Source: Pyrinomonadaceae bacterium
Lineage (GTDB): Bacteria; Acidobacteriota; Blastocatellia; Pyrinomonadales; Pyrinomonadaceae
Length of the DNA stretch: 64,000 bases
Direction of reading: 5' to 3'
Assembly: GCA_019694355.1 (NCBI GenBank)
Contig: JAIBCB010000003.1
Location: 674,669-738,668, forward strand
Shown: positions 49,660 to 59,072 of the stretch, in pieces
Position numbering within the stretch: the first letter of the stretch is position 1
Layout of the letters: the number at the start of each line of letters is the position of its first letter
Translations under genes and position numbers: made by a program
The notes under the pieces: model-generated
Seen by the model: only the letters and a program-made list of their open reading frames with translations
The model's database searches: none
What the model was told of the DNA's origin: nothing

Positions 49660-49687
49660 GATAGCTGACATGCGGCTTGCCGCAAAG

Positions 49688-49752
49688 CAGTGCGGTCGGG
49701 GCTCGTGGGTCATAGATCCCCACTTGTTGCAAAAAACGCAACCGTGCCCGAC
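49688..49752 (+). repeat. 66-bp dispersed repeat, copy 2
   Basis: This is an inverted copy of 8016-8081. Downstream, 49770-49885 carries further GC-rich palindromes (GGTCGGGCAAGCCCGACC) shared with 7886 and 58980. It fills the gap between convergent genes. Confidence 0.7.
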
Positions 49753-49896
49753 CATAGTTTTGCATGACTCGATCTCGGAGGCGGCTGCCCGCCGACAAAC
49801 CGTCGCCCGCTATGCGGGCTCCGAGAAATTGGTTGATACGCGGACGGTCGGGCAAGCCCGACCGCACTGCCAATGGGCAAGCCCAAAACGAAGCTC

Positions 49897-52116
49897 CTAC
49901 CGCTGCGGCGGGGCGGTTCGCGGATCGGGCGTTGCCTTCAGTTCGTAGTTCTTCGGCGGTTCGGCACCGAGAAGATTCTTTACGAAATAATCCCAGCGAC
50001 GACGCATCATATAAGGGCTCGCCTGGCCGTATCCGTGACGTGCGTTCGGGATCAGGATCAGATCGAAGTCCTTGTTCGCCTTGATCAAAGCATCGACGAC
50101 AAGAAGCGTGTTGTACGGCGGAACGTTGTCATCCATCGTACCGTGTGCGAGAAGCAGATGGCCTTTCAGGTTCTTTGCATAGACCTGGTTCGCCTGCTTT
50201 TCGTAATTGTCGCCCTTGAGAAGGCCGATGTAGCGTTCGCCCCAATCGTCTTCGTAATTTCGGTTGTCGTGGTTGCCGGATTCTGAGATCCCGACCTTGA
50301 AGAAATCAGGATAACGGAACATTGCGGCCGCCGTCGCAAAACCGCCGCCGGAATGTCCCCAGATGCCCACGCGGTCGAGATCCATGAACGGATATTTTTG
50401 TGCAAGCTGCTTGATGCCGGCGATCTGATCTTCGAGCGTGTTGTCGGCCATATCGCCGTAGCACGAATCATGGAACGCCTTAGAACGGAGCGGATTGCAC
50501 ATACCGTCGATCGTTACGACCACGAAGCCGAGATCGGCGAGAGCCGAGTTGTCATTTCGTGATGCAACGAACGAACGCGAGCCGACACCGCCGCCTTGCG
50601 GACCGGGATAGATGTAATCGACGACCGGATACTTGCGGCCGGGAACGATCTTCGACGGAAAATAGATCAGACCGTAAAGGTCGGTCTTGCCGTCGCGTGC
50701 CTTAACGGTGATGGGCGTCGGAGCTTTCCAGCCGGTCTTTTCGAGCCGCGAGACGTCTGCCTTTTCGAGATCGGCGATCTTCTTGCCCGTCATATCACGA
50801 AGCACCGCAACGGTGGGCACGTTCGGCGTCGAAAAGTTGTCGATGAAGTAGTTGCCGTCGGGTGAGATCGCGACGCCGTGATTTGCTTTCTCGGGCGTGA
50901 GAAGTTCCAGGCCCGATCCGTCAAAGTTCACGCGATAGAAATGCGAGAAATACGGATCGACGCCCGGCTCGCGGCCGCCGGCGTTGAAGTAGATCACGCG
51001 ATTCTTCGTATCGACTTCTTCGATATTCCAGACCGGCCAATTGCCGCTCGTTATCGCATTCTTGAGCTTGCCGGTCTTGAGGTCGTAAAGATAAAGATGG
51101 CCCCAGCCGCTTCGTTCCGTGTACCAAATGAACTCGTTCGATTCGGGAAGATAACGCCAGCTCGTGCCGCCCTGGCCGGATTCGAACTGCGTCGGGCTCT
51201 CTTCATGATAGACCTCGCGAACAGCGCCTGTGTCGGGGTCGGCAACGCGGAGATCTTCGATCTTGTGATCGCGTGAGGTCGAGACGAATGCGAGCGAACT
51301 GCTGTCATTCGCCCAATAGACATCGCTCCAGCCGCCATCGCATGCGATGTCGTCACACTGCGTAGAACGGTGAGCATCGGCGGGCATCTTCAGGCGGACG
51401 ACCTTCGCGGAGGGAACGTCGATGATGACGCGTTCGATCATCGCGATCTTCTCATCGCCCGGCAGCGGATACTTCCATTTTTCGAGCTTCGGGGCACCGA
51501 CATTCGTCGTTACGAGATACATATCCTTGACATGACGCTCGTCCTGCTGGAATGTCGCGATCTTCTTCGAATCCGGCGACCAGATCAGGATCGGACGCGG
51601 GCTGTGTTTCCAACCGGCGTTGTCCGTTGCGTAGCCGTAATCCTCCTTGGCATCGGTGGTGAGCTGAGTTTCTTTCTTTGACTCACGATCACGAACCCAA
51701 AGATTGCCTTCCTTTAGGAACGCCTCGAGTTTGCCGTCCGGCGAAGCGATCGCCGCACCGCCGCCGCCAAAACGAGCGAACATATTCATATTGGGCATTC
51801 CGCCCTCGACACCGATCTCAGCCGGCGTCGCACCGCTCTTGCGTACACCGGTCTTTGGATCGATGTGGACGAATTCGCGGCCCGTCGGCGTCAGGACCAT
51901 ATACCAGAACGTTCCGTCGGGGAGCCACGTTGCTCGAACGCCGTTGCGGTCGATGAGCGGATTTGTCTTGTAGCTCAAACGGCTTTCAGCACGTTCATAA
52001 TCGGCCGCCGTGACCGTCGGATGTGATGGTGCCGCCGTCGCCTTGCGCGTACGCTGCGCCGCGGCAGAAAAGCTCAAAAGAGCGAGACTTAGCGATAGAA
52101 GAGCAATTTTTTTCAT
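49897..52116 (-). CDS. Secreted S9 prolyl oligopeptidase / dipeptidyl peptidase IV-like
   Basis: From ATG 52116 the product has 739 residues with a signal peptide ending at SAAA. Residues 40-470 form a beta-propeller (DPP IV N-terminal type; IWSPDSKKIATFQQDE, FIWYTERSGWGHLYLYD). The C-terminal alpha/beta hydrolase has Ser in GIWGHSGGGFAT, Asp in HGTMDDNVPPYN and His in PNARHGYG. It cuts proline-containing peptides from the N-terminus or within peptides, outside the cytoplasm. No operon partner is visible. Confidence 0.9.
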   Translation of the reverse strand: MKKIALLSLSLALLSFSAAAQRTRKATAAPSHPTVTAADYERAESRLSYKTNPLIDRNGVRATWLPDGTFWYMVLTPTGREFVHIDPKTGVRKSGATPAEIGVEGGMPNMNMFARFGGGGAAIASPDGKLEAFLKEGNLWVRDRESKKETQLTTDAKEDYGYATDNAGWKHSPRPILIWSPDSKKIATFQQDERHVKDMYLVTTNVGAPKLEKWKYPLPGDEKIAMIERVIIDVPSAKVVRLKMPADAHRSTQCDDIACDGGWSDVYWANDSSSLAFVSTSRDHKIEDLRVADPDTGAVREVYHEESPTQFESGQGGTSWRYLPESNEFIWYTERSGWGHLYLYDLKTGKLKNAITSGNWPVWNIEEVDTKNRVIYFNAGGREPGVDPYFSHFYRVNFDGSGLELLTPEKANHGVAISPDGNYFIDNFSTPNVPTVAVLRDMTGKKIADLEKADVSRLEKTGWKAPTPITVKARDGKTDLYGLIYFPSKIVPGRKYPVVDYIYPGPQGGGVGSRSFVASRNDNSALADLGFVVVTIDGMCNPLRSKAFHDSCYGDMADNTLEDQIAGIKQLAQKYPFMDLDRVGIWGHSGGGFATAAAMFRYPDFFKVGISESGNHDNRNYEDDWGERYIGLLKGDNYEKQANQVYAKNLKGHLLLAHGTMDDNVPPYNTLLVVDALIKANKDFDLILIPNARHGYGQASPYMMRRRWDYFVKNLLGAEPPKNYELKATPDPRTAPPQR

Positions 52117-52914
52117 CTTGGTTTTTGTTGGCAGAAGCAAAAGAATTGTTTCTCGTGGTCTAAATTAAATAGGATTTCATTCATATTAACGTAATTCACG
52201 GAAAAAAGTTATCTGACAGAAGCAAGAAGCAAGAAGCAAGAAGTGCTCCAAGCTGGATGACGATCCGGAACACCTGCGAACATTCCGCTCCTGACGGGTC
52301 AATTTGCTCATTTTGTCCCACGGACAAGGCTCGGGGACAGGCGTGGGACAGCCTTTGGGACAAATAAGTTCTGCGTTATCAAAGAGTTACATAAAATCCG
52401 GCAAAATTCCGTGCAAAAAAAATCTGCCGTCGGATGCAACATCCGTTGCATCGTCATAGGCAATTGTATCACAACTATCAAACTCGCAGTAGGCAGAAGT
52501 TGCGGGAACCGTCGGAAGCGGTCTTTTTGCGTACGCATATCAGTCAGAACCGCCTGCGTCAGCGGGCGGTCAGTTCCGTGGTGAGTCAAAAAGTAAGATG
52601 GCAAAGGTCAACGTCAGAACGGGAACGCGCGCTTTGCACCGCCAAATCCTTCTGTCGCCTGCTAAAGCGGGCTCTTGGGATCTGAGCGATCGGATCCACG
52701 TGCTGAAGCACGTGGCAATTCGCCCTTCGGGAGGAAGGGCAAGCCCAAAGAAATGCGGAGTGCGAAGTGCGGAATCCCCGATCCGAGATCGGCGGACGAG
52801 GGCGTCTGCGTTCAGCCGAGCCTGGTTCTGATTCGAATGTCGCCTGCTGACTGCTTCTTAACTTTTGAAAAGTTTTGTATCCTAATTATTTGAGTATCCG
52901 CTGGAAGAATTCAT
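52117..52914. other. Intergenic repeat region upstream of the E2 gene
   Basis: There is no gene in these 798 nt. They hold a 7-bp tandem (AGAAGCA, about 52217-52240), TTTGTCCCA (52312-52320) facing TGGGACAAA (52356-52364), and the 8-4-8 palindrome GATGCAAC-ATCC-GTTGCATC (52433-52452). A REP-like unit (52543-52573) and CCACGTGCTGAAGCACGTGG near 52696 are also present. A promoter for the E2 gene is expected near the right end (TTGAAAAGTTTTGTATCCTAA). Confidence 0.6.
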
Positions 52915-54669
52915 ATGAGCGTTGAAGTCATTATGCCCCAGATGGGCGAGTCGATCACCGAAGGCACCGTTTCAAAATGGCTGAAGGCCGTTGGAGACAA
53001 GATCGAGAAGGATGAGCCGATCCTCGAAATATCTACCGATAAGGTCGATGCCGAGGTTCCAAGCCCAGCGGGCGGTGTTCTACTCGCGATCAACGTTCCC
53101 GAAGGCGAGACCGTCGAGGTCGGAACGGCTCTTGCCGTGGTCGGCCAGGCCGGTGAGACGGCCGCCCCGACGACGAATGCCTCTTCCGAGCCTTCTGAGG
53201 CACCTAAAAGCGATTCGAATGATGACACGGCGTTGCAGGTAAGCAACGCACCTGCGAAGCCCGTTGAGGCTCCCGTACCGGCCACTGCGAGTTCGTCGAA
53301 CGCCGCAGGCGGACCGGCGATTGACGTCGTGATGCCGCAAATGGGCGAGTCGATCACCGAGGGTACTGTATCTAAATGGCTAAAGGCTGTTGGCGACAGC
53401 ATTGACAAAGACGAGGCCCTGCTCGAAATATCCACTGACAAGGTCGATGCGGAAGTTCCTTCGCCGGCCGCGGGCAAAGTGCTGTCGATCAACGTAAAAG
53501 AGGGCGAGACGGTCGAGGTCGGTTCTGTGCTCGCAACGGTAGGAAGCTCGTCGGGCGCTCCTGCCGCATCGCCTGCGCCTCCGGCAAAGGCCGAAGCCAA
53601 ACCTCAGGAACCTTCTGCTCCCCCGGCCGCGGCGGCTCAGCCCGTTGCTAAGCCTGCTGCAGCGGCAGCGACAGCAGGCAGCGGTTCGGTCGATGACCTT
53701 CGCCGTGCAAAATCGAGCCCGCTCGTGCGGAATATCGCAAAAGAGCATGGAGTTGATATCACACGCATTCCAGGCAGCGGTCTTAGCGGACGCGTAACAA
53801 AGAACGATATTCTCAACTTCATCGAGACCGGAGCCGCTCTTCATCCCGAAGACCTGCTCGTAAAAGGAGCGCCTGCGTTCCCGAGTTCACAGTCCGCTCC
53901 TGTCGCAAAGGCTTCAGTTCCTACGAAGGCGCCAGTCTTCACGCCGGCTTCTGCTCCGGTCACAATGGACGACCGCATCGAGAAGATGTCGGTGATGCGG
54001 AAGAAGATCGCCGAGCATATGACGTTCTCGAAGCAGACCTCGGCACACGTTACGAGCGTTTACGAGATCGATATGACGAACGTCGCAAAGTTCCGCAAGG
54101 CACATCAGGCGGAATTTCAGGCGAAATACGGCACAAAGCTTACGTTCATGCCGTTCATTTTCGAGGCTGTCGTGGCCGCGATACGCGAGCACCGCATCGT
54201 AAATTCGCAGGTCAACGGCGATGAGATCATCTACAAGGGTGATATCAACCTCGGGATGGCGGTTGCTCTTGATTGGGGCCTGATCGTACCTGTAATAAAG
54301 GGTGCGGGCAACCTTTCGCTTGCCCAATTGGCCGTTACGGCGAACGATCTTGCAGACCGTGCGCGTACGAAAAAACTCAGTCCGGACGAGGTTCAGGGCG
54401 GGACGTTCACGATCACGAATCCGGGCGTATTTGGCGGGCTTTTCGGCACGCCGATCATAAATCAGCCTCAGGTTGCGATACTTTGTGTCGGAACTATCGA
54501 AAAACGCACAAAAGTGATGACATCGGCGGATGGCGAAGATTTTATCGCTATACGTAATATGGCATACTTTGCGCTCACCTATGACCATCGTATCGTAGAT
54601 GGTGCCGACGCAGAGAAGTTTCTCTCCTACTTGAAGAACTATCTTGAAAATGCCGAGTTTTCTGTATAG
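52915..54669 (+). CDS. sucB: 2-oxoacid dehydrogenase E2 acyltransferase with two lipoyl domains
   Basis: The 584-residue protein has two N-terminal lipoyl domains, each with EISTDKVDAEVPSPA (lipoyl Lys near 43 and 181), joined by Ala/Pro linkers. A peripheral-subunit-binding domain follows (SSPLVRNIAKEHGVDITRIP). The catalytic domain ends in YDHRIVDGADAEKFL (active His). The DKVDAEVPSP form and the TYDHRIVDG motif point to the succinyltransferase type, but branched-chain E2 is possible. It works with E1 (not in the window) and with the lpdA product encoded 11 kb upstream. Confidence 0.88.
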   Translation: MSVEVIMPQMGESITEGTVSKWLKAVGDKIEKDEPILEISTDKVDAEVPSPAGGVLLAINVPEGETVEVGTALAVVGQAGETAAPTTNASSEPSEAPKSDSNDDTALQVSNAPAKPVEAPVPATASSSNAAGGPAIDVVMPQMGESITEGTVSKWLKAVGDSIDKDEALLEISTDKVDAEVPSPAAGKVLSINVKEGETVEVGSVLATVGSSSGAPAASPAPPAKAEAKPQEPSAPPAAAAQPVAKPAAAAATAGSGSVDDLRRAKSSPLVRNIAKEHGVDITRIPGSGLSGRVTKNDILNFIETGAALHPEDLLVKGAPAFPSSQSAPVAKASVPTKAPVFTPASAPVTMDDRIEKMSVMRKKIAEHMTFSKQTSAHVTSVYEIDMTNVAKFRKAHQAEFQAKYGTKLTFMPFIFEAVVAAIREHRIVNSQVNGDEIIYKGDINLGMAVALDWGLIVPVIKGAGNLSLAQLAVTANDLADRARTKKLSPDEVQGGTFTITNPGVFGGLFGTPIINQPQVAILCVGTIEKRTKVMTSADGEDFIAIRNMAYFALTYDHRIVDGADAEKFLSYLKNYLENAEFSV

Positions 54670-54749
54670 AGACCTTGGAAAAAAAAGATTGAGTCGGTCG
54701 AAAAGTTAATGATATATTCTGTGTTTAACGCGGGTTTTGCGCTGTATTA

Positions 54750-54761
54750 GGGATATATCCC
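54750..54761. promoter_or_regulatory. Palindrome in the ompA-family gene leader
   Basis: GGGATATATCCC is a perfect 12-bp palindrome 115 nt before the ATG at 54876. A GC hairpin (CCGGG with CCCGG, about 54780-54802) follows. They could be an operator and the upstream gene's terminator. Evidence is positional only. Confidence 0.3.
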
Positions 54762-54875
54762 CTTAACTTTTTGAATTCGACCGGGATCTTTTTACAACCC
54801 GGCCCGCGGGAAAAGGCGTCAAAGTCGTCAACTCCCCGTAGTAAATTTTAGGATACGGAAACTGGAGGAGTATTA

Positions 54876-55853
54876 ATGTTTAAGAAAGTTTTATCAGCAG
54901 GTCTTCTGTTGGCGTTTGCGGTCGTTGGTGCCTTTGCTCAGGAAGCACAAGTTCGCAACCTCGCAGGCGGTCAGAAGTATGAGATCAAGGGCGTGATCGT
55001 TCAGGTGGAGGATGACAACACTTTCGTCGTCCGCGACACCGTTGGGGTGAATACCCGCGTTGTCGTATCGCCGAATACGAGCATCAAGAACAATAGCTTT
55101 TGGGGCGGCGACAGGTTTCCGTCCTCGGCTCTTGTCCGCGGCCTGAATCTTAAGGTCGAGGGCGTTGGCGACAGCTCGGGTGCATTGTCGGCAAGCAAGA
55201 TCCGCTTCGATAAGAGCAATCTTTTGACCGCACAGTCGATCGATGCTCGTGTATCACCGGCGGAAGCCCGCATCACGGCTACCGAACAGAACGCACAGCG
55301 TCTTTCGGGCCAGATCGACGAGCTGATGGCGATCTCGAACGCTGCAAAGGGCGGTGCGAAGGCCGCACAGGAGACCGCTGATGCCGCAGTCGCAGGCGTT
55401 AACGCCACGAACAAGCGCATCTCTGACCTTGACGACTACGTTGTGCAGTCAACGGCGACCGTTAATTTCAAGGTGAACAGCTCGGTTCTTTCGGCTGATG
55501 CGAAAGCAGCTCTTGATGAAGTTGCGAACGCGGCCAAGGGCCTGAAGGGCTACACGATCGAGGTTACCGGTTTTGCATCGTCGGACGGCAGCACCGCGAA
55601 GAACAAAGTTCTGAGCCAGCGTCGTGCACAGGCTGTTATCGATTACTTGGTCGAGAACGGCAATGTTCCCCTTCGCCGCATCGGTACTTCGTATGGTTTT
55701 GGCGAGCTGCAGGCTGTGGCCGATAACTCGACCCGCGAAGGCCGCGAGCAGAACCGCCGCGTCGAAGTCAAACTTCTTGTCAGCCGCGGTATCAACACGA
55801 ATGTTGAAGTTAAATCTTCGACGAGCGATACGCCGGCTCCTGACAACGAGTAA
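54876..55853 (+). CDS. OmpA-family outer-membrane/peptidoglycan-binding protein
   Basis: The 325-residue protein has a signal peptide (ending at GAFAQ), a DUF5666-like beta domain (KGVIVQVEDDNTFVVRDT ... SALVRGLNLKVEG) and a helical Ala-rich stalk (about 125-180). The C-terminal OmpA domain has VNFKVNSSVLSADAKAALD, then YTIEVTGFASSDG, then SQRRAQAVIDYL, then REGREQNRRVEV with the Asp/Arg residues that hold peptidoglycan. GGAGGAG precedes the ATG. It links the outer membrane to the wall. Confidence 0.87.
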   Translation: MFKKVLSAGLLLAFAVVGAFAQEAQVRNLAGGQKYEIKGVIVQVEDDNTFVVRDTVGVNTRVVVSPNTSIKNNSFWGGDRFPSSALVRGLNLKVEGVGDSSGALSASKIRFDKSNLLTAQSIDARVSPAEARITATEQNAQRLSGQIDELMAISNAAKGGAKAAQETADAAVAGVNATNKRISDLDDYVVQSTATVNFKVNSSVLSADAKAALDEVANAAKGLKGYTIEVTGFASSDGSTAKNKVLSQRRAQAVIDYLVENGNVPLRRIGTSYGFGELQAVADNSTREGREQNRRVEVKLLVSRGINTNVEVKSSTSDTPAPDNE

Positions 55854-55870
55854 GCTTCGCAGAAACTAAC

Positions 55871-55936
55871 AGCGTTGACGGAATGCCGAGAGCCAGCAAC
55901 AATACCTCGGCCTTTCGTCAACGCTTTCTTTTTCTC
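55871..55936 (+). terminator. Rho-independent terminator of the OmpA-family gene
   Basis: AGCGTTGACG (55871-55880) pairs with CGTCAACGCT (55916-55925), and GCCGAG (55885-55890) with CTCGGC (55906-55911) inside. The T-rich run TTTCTTTTTCTCC follows. It lies just before the VWFA gene start at 55961. Confidence 0.85.
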
Positions 55937-55960
55937 CTCGTTCTTTTTTGCCCCAAGACG

Positions 55961-57082
55961 ATGAACTATCTTTCCGCACGGATCCCATTCGCTCTCTCAG
56001 CCTTTTTCCTGGTCTTTGCTGCGGCCTCTTTTGCCCAAACGCCAAGCCCGACGCCAACTCCGCCGCCGGCCGGTGATGATGACGTCATCAAGGTCGAGTC
56101 GCGGCTTATCGTTGTGCCCGCAGCGGTTACGGATGCAGCAGGAGATCCGGTGCTTGGGCTCACGAAGACGAGCTTTAAGGTGCTCGAAGCAGGAAAGCCG
56201 CAGACGATCGAGGCGGTGAGTTCGGCGGATCAGGTTCCGCTCGAGATCGCGTTGCTCTTTGACGTTTCAGCGACGACGAGCCCGATGTATAAATTTCAGC
56301 AGGAGACAGCGGCAAAATTCCTGCAGAAAGTGATGCGGGCCGAAGATCGTGCGGCCGTATTCTCGATCGGCGACCGTCCGTTGATGATACATGGACGCGA
56401 TACTGCCGAGGCATCGGCCGCGGCGATCAGGTCGATCCAGCCGTCGAAACAATACACTGCATTCTTTGATACGGTCGTCGCTGCTGTGGATTATTTGAAA
56501 CGTTATGCGCCGGAAACGTCGCGGCGTGTGATCGTCGTGATCTCGGATGGCGAAGACACGTACAGCGACCGCATCGCAAAAGCGACACAGGATCTTTATC
56601 GCACCATCGGAAAGAAGATCGATTCTATCGATTCAAAAACGCTTCGCCGGATGACCGCCGAGGCGAACGAGCAGGCGGCAAAGAAGGAGCGTGCCCGCGT
56701 CCTGAAGATCTTGCAGGATGCCGACACGGTCTTCTATTCGATCAACCCCGGCGGCAGTTCGTATCAGCTGAATACGATCAGCGTGTTCGGGCAGGAGAAT
56801 ATGGCTCGGTTCGCAAACGACACGGGCGGGACGGCATTTCTGCCAAAATTCCAGCCGATCGATACGAACGACGGCCTCGCGAACGAGCTGAATATGAAGC
56901 GCAATGCCCAGGCGCTTGACCGCATCTTTACGCAGCTCACCAACGAACTCCGTTCGCAGTACCTAATACAGTTCTATTCCGAAGCCGAATTTCCGCAAGG
57001 AAGTTTCGTGAAATTGAACGTCACTCTTGCAGAACCGACGGGCAGAACGCTGCGGGCGAGACAAGGATATTTTGTGAAATAG
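55961..57082 (+). CDS. Secreted VWFA-related domain protein
   Basis: From ATG 55961 the product has 373 residues with a signal peptide (ALSAFFLVFAAASFAQ). The start domain is the usual prelude of 'VWFA-related Acidobacterial domain' proteins (SRLIVVPAAVTDAAGDPVLGL). A von Willebrand A domain follows with MIDAS-like IALLFDVSATTSPMY (D-x-S-x-T) and VIVVISDGEDTYSD. It probably binds proteins at the cell surface. This family is widespread in Acidobacteriota and supports the taxonomic guess. Confidence 0.85.
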   Translation: MNYLSARIPFALSAFFLVFAAASFAQTPSPTPTPPPAGDDDVIKVESRLIVVPAAVTDAAGDPVLGLTKTSFKVLEAGKPQTIEAVSSADQVPLEIALLFDVSATTSPMYKFQQETAAKFLQKVMRAEDRAAVFSIGDRPLMIHGRDTAEASAAAIRSIQPSKQYTAFFDTVVAAVDYLKRYAPETSRRVIVVISDGEDTYSDRIAKATQDLYRTIGKKIDSIDSKTLRRMTAEANEQAAKKERARVLKILQDADTVFYSINPGGSSYQLNTISVFGQENMARFANDTGGTAFLPKFQPIDTNDGLANELNMKRNAQALDRIFTQLTNELRSQYLIQFYSEAEFPQGSFVKLNVTLAEPTGRTLRARQGYFVK

Positions 57083-57086
57083 ACCG

Positions 57087-57572
57087 TCAGTTCCGGTCAT
57101 TTTTCGGGACCATTTTACCCATAAGCGGGGCGATCTCGCCCATTTTCACGTCAGGCGTCGGCTTTGTCTTTGGCGTTGGTGTCGGCGTCACGTACATCGT
57201 ACCGACGACCTGCGATTCCGCCTGCTTTGTGAAGATCGAGACGGCGAAGATGCCCGCGATCAAGGTTGCTACGAGCGAAGCCAGGGCCGTTGCCATCGTG
57301 CGCGTGCGTTTTTTGAACTTTGCCCATCCGACCGGGCAATCCTCGGTGATGACCGTGCCATCCGGCCGTGCGAAATATCGTACGCACACGCGGCCTTCCG
57401 CCGCGGTCACAAAATTCTCAGCTTCATCCCGCGACATCGCGGAAAGATTGTAAACATTTAGCTTACAGTCGCCGCAAAACCGCTTTCGCTCGTCGCCGAA
57501 CATCTGTTCCCAATCTGCCGAGCATGGGCTCGCGATACGTACGTTGTTGAGTGGATTATCGTATTTCCGCAT
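57087..57572 (-). CDS. Membrane protein with conserved Cys motif, unknown function
   Basis: In this 161-residue product the N-terminal cytosolic part has IASPCSADWEQMFGDE and RFCGDCKLNVYNLSAMSRDE. These Cys motifs recur in short Acidobacteria proteins, where they may hold a metal. One transmembrane helix (ALASLVATLIAGIFAVSIF) and a Thr/Pro-rich tail follow. The function is unknown. It is convergent with the VWFA gene (4 nt apart). Confidence 0.6.
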   Translation of the reverse strand: MRKYDNPLNNVRIASPCSADWEQMFGDERKRFCGDCKLNVYNLSAMSRDEAENFVTAAEGRVCVRYFARPDGTVITEDCPVGWAKFKKRTRTMATALASLVATLIAGIFAVSIFTKQAESQVVGTMYVTPTPTPKTKPTPDVKMGEIAPLMGKMVPKNDRN

Positions 57573-57574
57573 AA

Positions 57575-57631
57575 AAGCTCCGTCCTATTTGGTAAAAAGC
57601 CATCGGCCTTATGCCTAAATGAACGGAGCTT
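57575..57631 (-). promoter_or_regulatory. Inverted repeat directly upstream of the Cys-motif membrane protein
   Basis: AAGCTCCGT (57575-57583) and ACGGAGCTT (57623-57631) bracket the 5' leader, 2 nt from the start codon. It may be an operator or a leader hairpin that covers the ribosome-binding region. Confidence 0.3.
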
Positions 57632-57655
57632 CACAGAACTTCTTGCAGGAAAAAG

Positions 57656-58420
57656 CTATTCGATCTCAAATCGTGCAGTTATGACGAATCGGATCTTCGT
57701 CGCCGTGAATGTCAGCGAAGCAGAGTCGTCCGCGTCATCCGATGAATCGTCCTTCGATCCGGATTTTCCAAGAAGCTTGAACGGGATGTTATTGTTGGAG
57801 TTAAGGACGCCGCTGCGAAAGTTGCTCACTTCCTGGCCGTCGATCACCCACGAATTTGTGGATTCTTCACCTTCCTTGATGCTGATGGCCTTTCCGACCT
57901 TTTCACCAATGGCATTCAGGAGGTATTCAGCTTTTGCCTTTGCGGCCTTTATCGCCTCGATCTTGACTTCGCGACGTATTTCGGTCATCCGTGAATTGTC
58001 GGTGGCAATAAGGTCGAGCTTTGAAACATTCAGGCGGTCCACAATATCCTGAAGCGGCAAGATCTTATTTAGATCTCGAACCTTCAGTCGATAATCTTTA
58101 GTAGCAAGGACATCTTTGAGTTTTTTCTGGCGAAAGTAGGTCGCCGAAATATCGAAGACCGAAAGATCTTTGGCAACATCGATTCCGAGCTTTCGGAGTT
58201 CATCACGAAGCGCCGCTTCTTGAGCCTCGATCGTGATCTTATCCTTCTTTTCGATGCGTTCAGCAAGCGTTATTTTGAACGTGAACTCATCGGGCACGAC
58301 CATTTGTTCGGCCGAACCGGATACATCGATCACACGCCTTTCGGGCTGACCGGAGGTTTGAGCACAAACACCGACTGCGAACAGGCAGAGCAGTATCGAC
58401 AGGGAAATCAGGTTCTTCAT
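57656..58420 (-). CDS. Secreted SIMPL-domain (DUF541) protein
   Basis: From ATG 58420 the product has 254 residues with a signal peptide ending at VCAQ. The mature part has the DUF541 pattern: RRVIDVSGSAEQMVVPDEF, a helical region, then AIKAAKAKAEYLLNAIGEKVG and IRFVITARFEIE. SIMPL/Oscillin-like proteins form periplasmic oligomers of unclear function, linked in some bacteria to oxidative or envelope stress. The upstream in-frame extension (26 residues) lacks a signal peptide start. Confidence 0.85.
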   Translation of the reverse strand: MKNLISLSILLCLFAVGVCAQTSGQPERRVIDVSGSAEQMVVPDEFTFKITLAERIEKKDKITIEAQEAALRDELRKLGIDVAKDLSVFDISATYFRQKKLKDVLATKDYRLKVRDLNKILPLQDIVDRLNVSKLDLIATDNSRMTEIRREVKIEAIKAAKAKAEYLLNAIGEKVGKAISIKEGEESTNSWVIDGQEVSNFRSGVLNSNNNIPFKLLGKSGSKDDSSDDADDSASLTFTATKIRFVITARFEIE

Positions 58421-58518
58421 AATTGGTTCTCCAAGATGATCTCTAAAATATTTTCTGTTAGTTGCAGCAAAAGGCCGATCGGATGCACGACGGCACATAT
58501 GAATGACCTACCTCAAAC

Positions 58519-58579
58519 GTCAGAACCGCCTGCGCGAGCAGACGGCCCGCATTGCAGAAGCCCGCGCGTTAGTAAGGGC
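58519..58579 (+). repeat. 62-bp dispersed repeat (REP-like), copy 2
   Basis: The head is GTCAGAACCGCCTGCGCGAG and the tail CCCGCGCGTTAGTAAGGGC. It pairs with the copies at 8562 and 58649. Variation is concentrated in the loop and the GCAGAAG/GCAGAAT part. Confidence 0.75.
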
Positions 58580-58648
58580 ACCGCCGAAGCTGACTGCTGC
58601 CAACTGAAAGCTGATAGCTGACGGCTGATAGCTGTAAGTAACTTTCTA

Positions 58649-58710
58649 GTCAGAACCGCCTGCATCAGCGGGCGGTCAGCATTGCAGAATCCCGCACGTT
58701 AGCAAGGGCG
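58649..58710 (+). repeat. 62-bp dispersed repeat (REP-like), copy 3
   Basis: The head is GTCAGAACCGCCTGCATCAG and the tail CCCGCACGTTAGCAAGGGCG. It lies in tandem with copy 2, about 70 nt apart, in the same orientation. Confidence 0.75.
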
Positions 58711-59072
58711 TAACACTCAACGCAGCTTCCCCCCGAATTGCCACGGCATTTATGCCGTGGAACCCTGCCCAAAATCATCCTCGGAGGCGGCTTGCCGCCG
58801 ACTTCTTCTTGTCGTGTGCTCCGCACGCTCCAGGAAATATCGGGCGACGTGTCCTACAAATATTCCGCTCCTAACGGAGCTAAAACGCTCGCGGCGTTGC
58901 TCTCGCAGCCAGTGTAGTCCTTCCGCGTCGCCCCGGCGAAATTCTGCATCTTACCCATTCTCTTGCGGCTTGCCGCATCGCAGTGCGGTCGAGCTCGCCC
59001 GACCGCTGAGCGTACACCGACCCTTCTGGAGGCGGCTTGCCCGCCGACAATGGCTTCGCATAGCCACGTCGT

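Larger units (their letters stand above)
58421..59072. other. Repeat-rich region with decayed RHS scraps
   Basis: No intact gene is present. Two 62-bp REP-like elements (58519-58579, 58649-58710) and CTGATAGCTG-type simple repeats (58590-58640) come first. A TCCTCGGAGGCGGCTTGCCG palindrome (58778), also at 8113-8152 and 59104, follows. A 24-bp piece identical to RHS coding sequence at about 62955 lies at about 58914-58938 (AGATRKDYTG on the minus strand). Confidence 0.6.
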
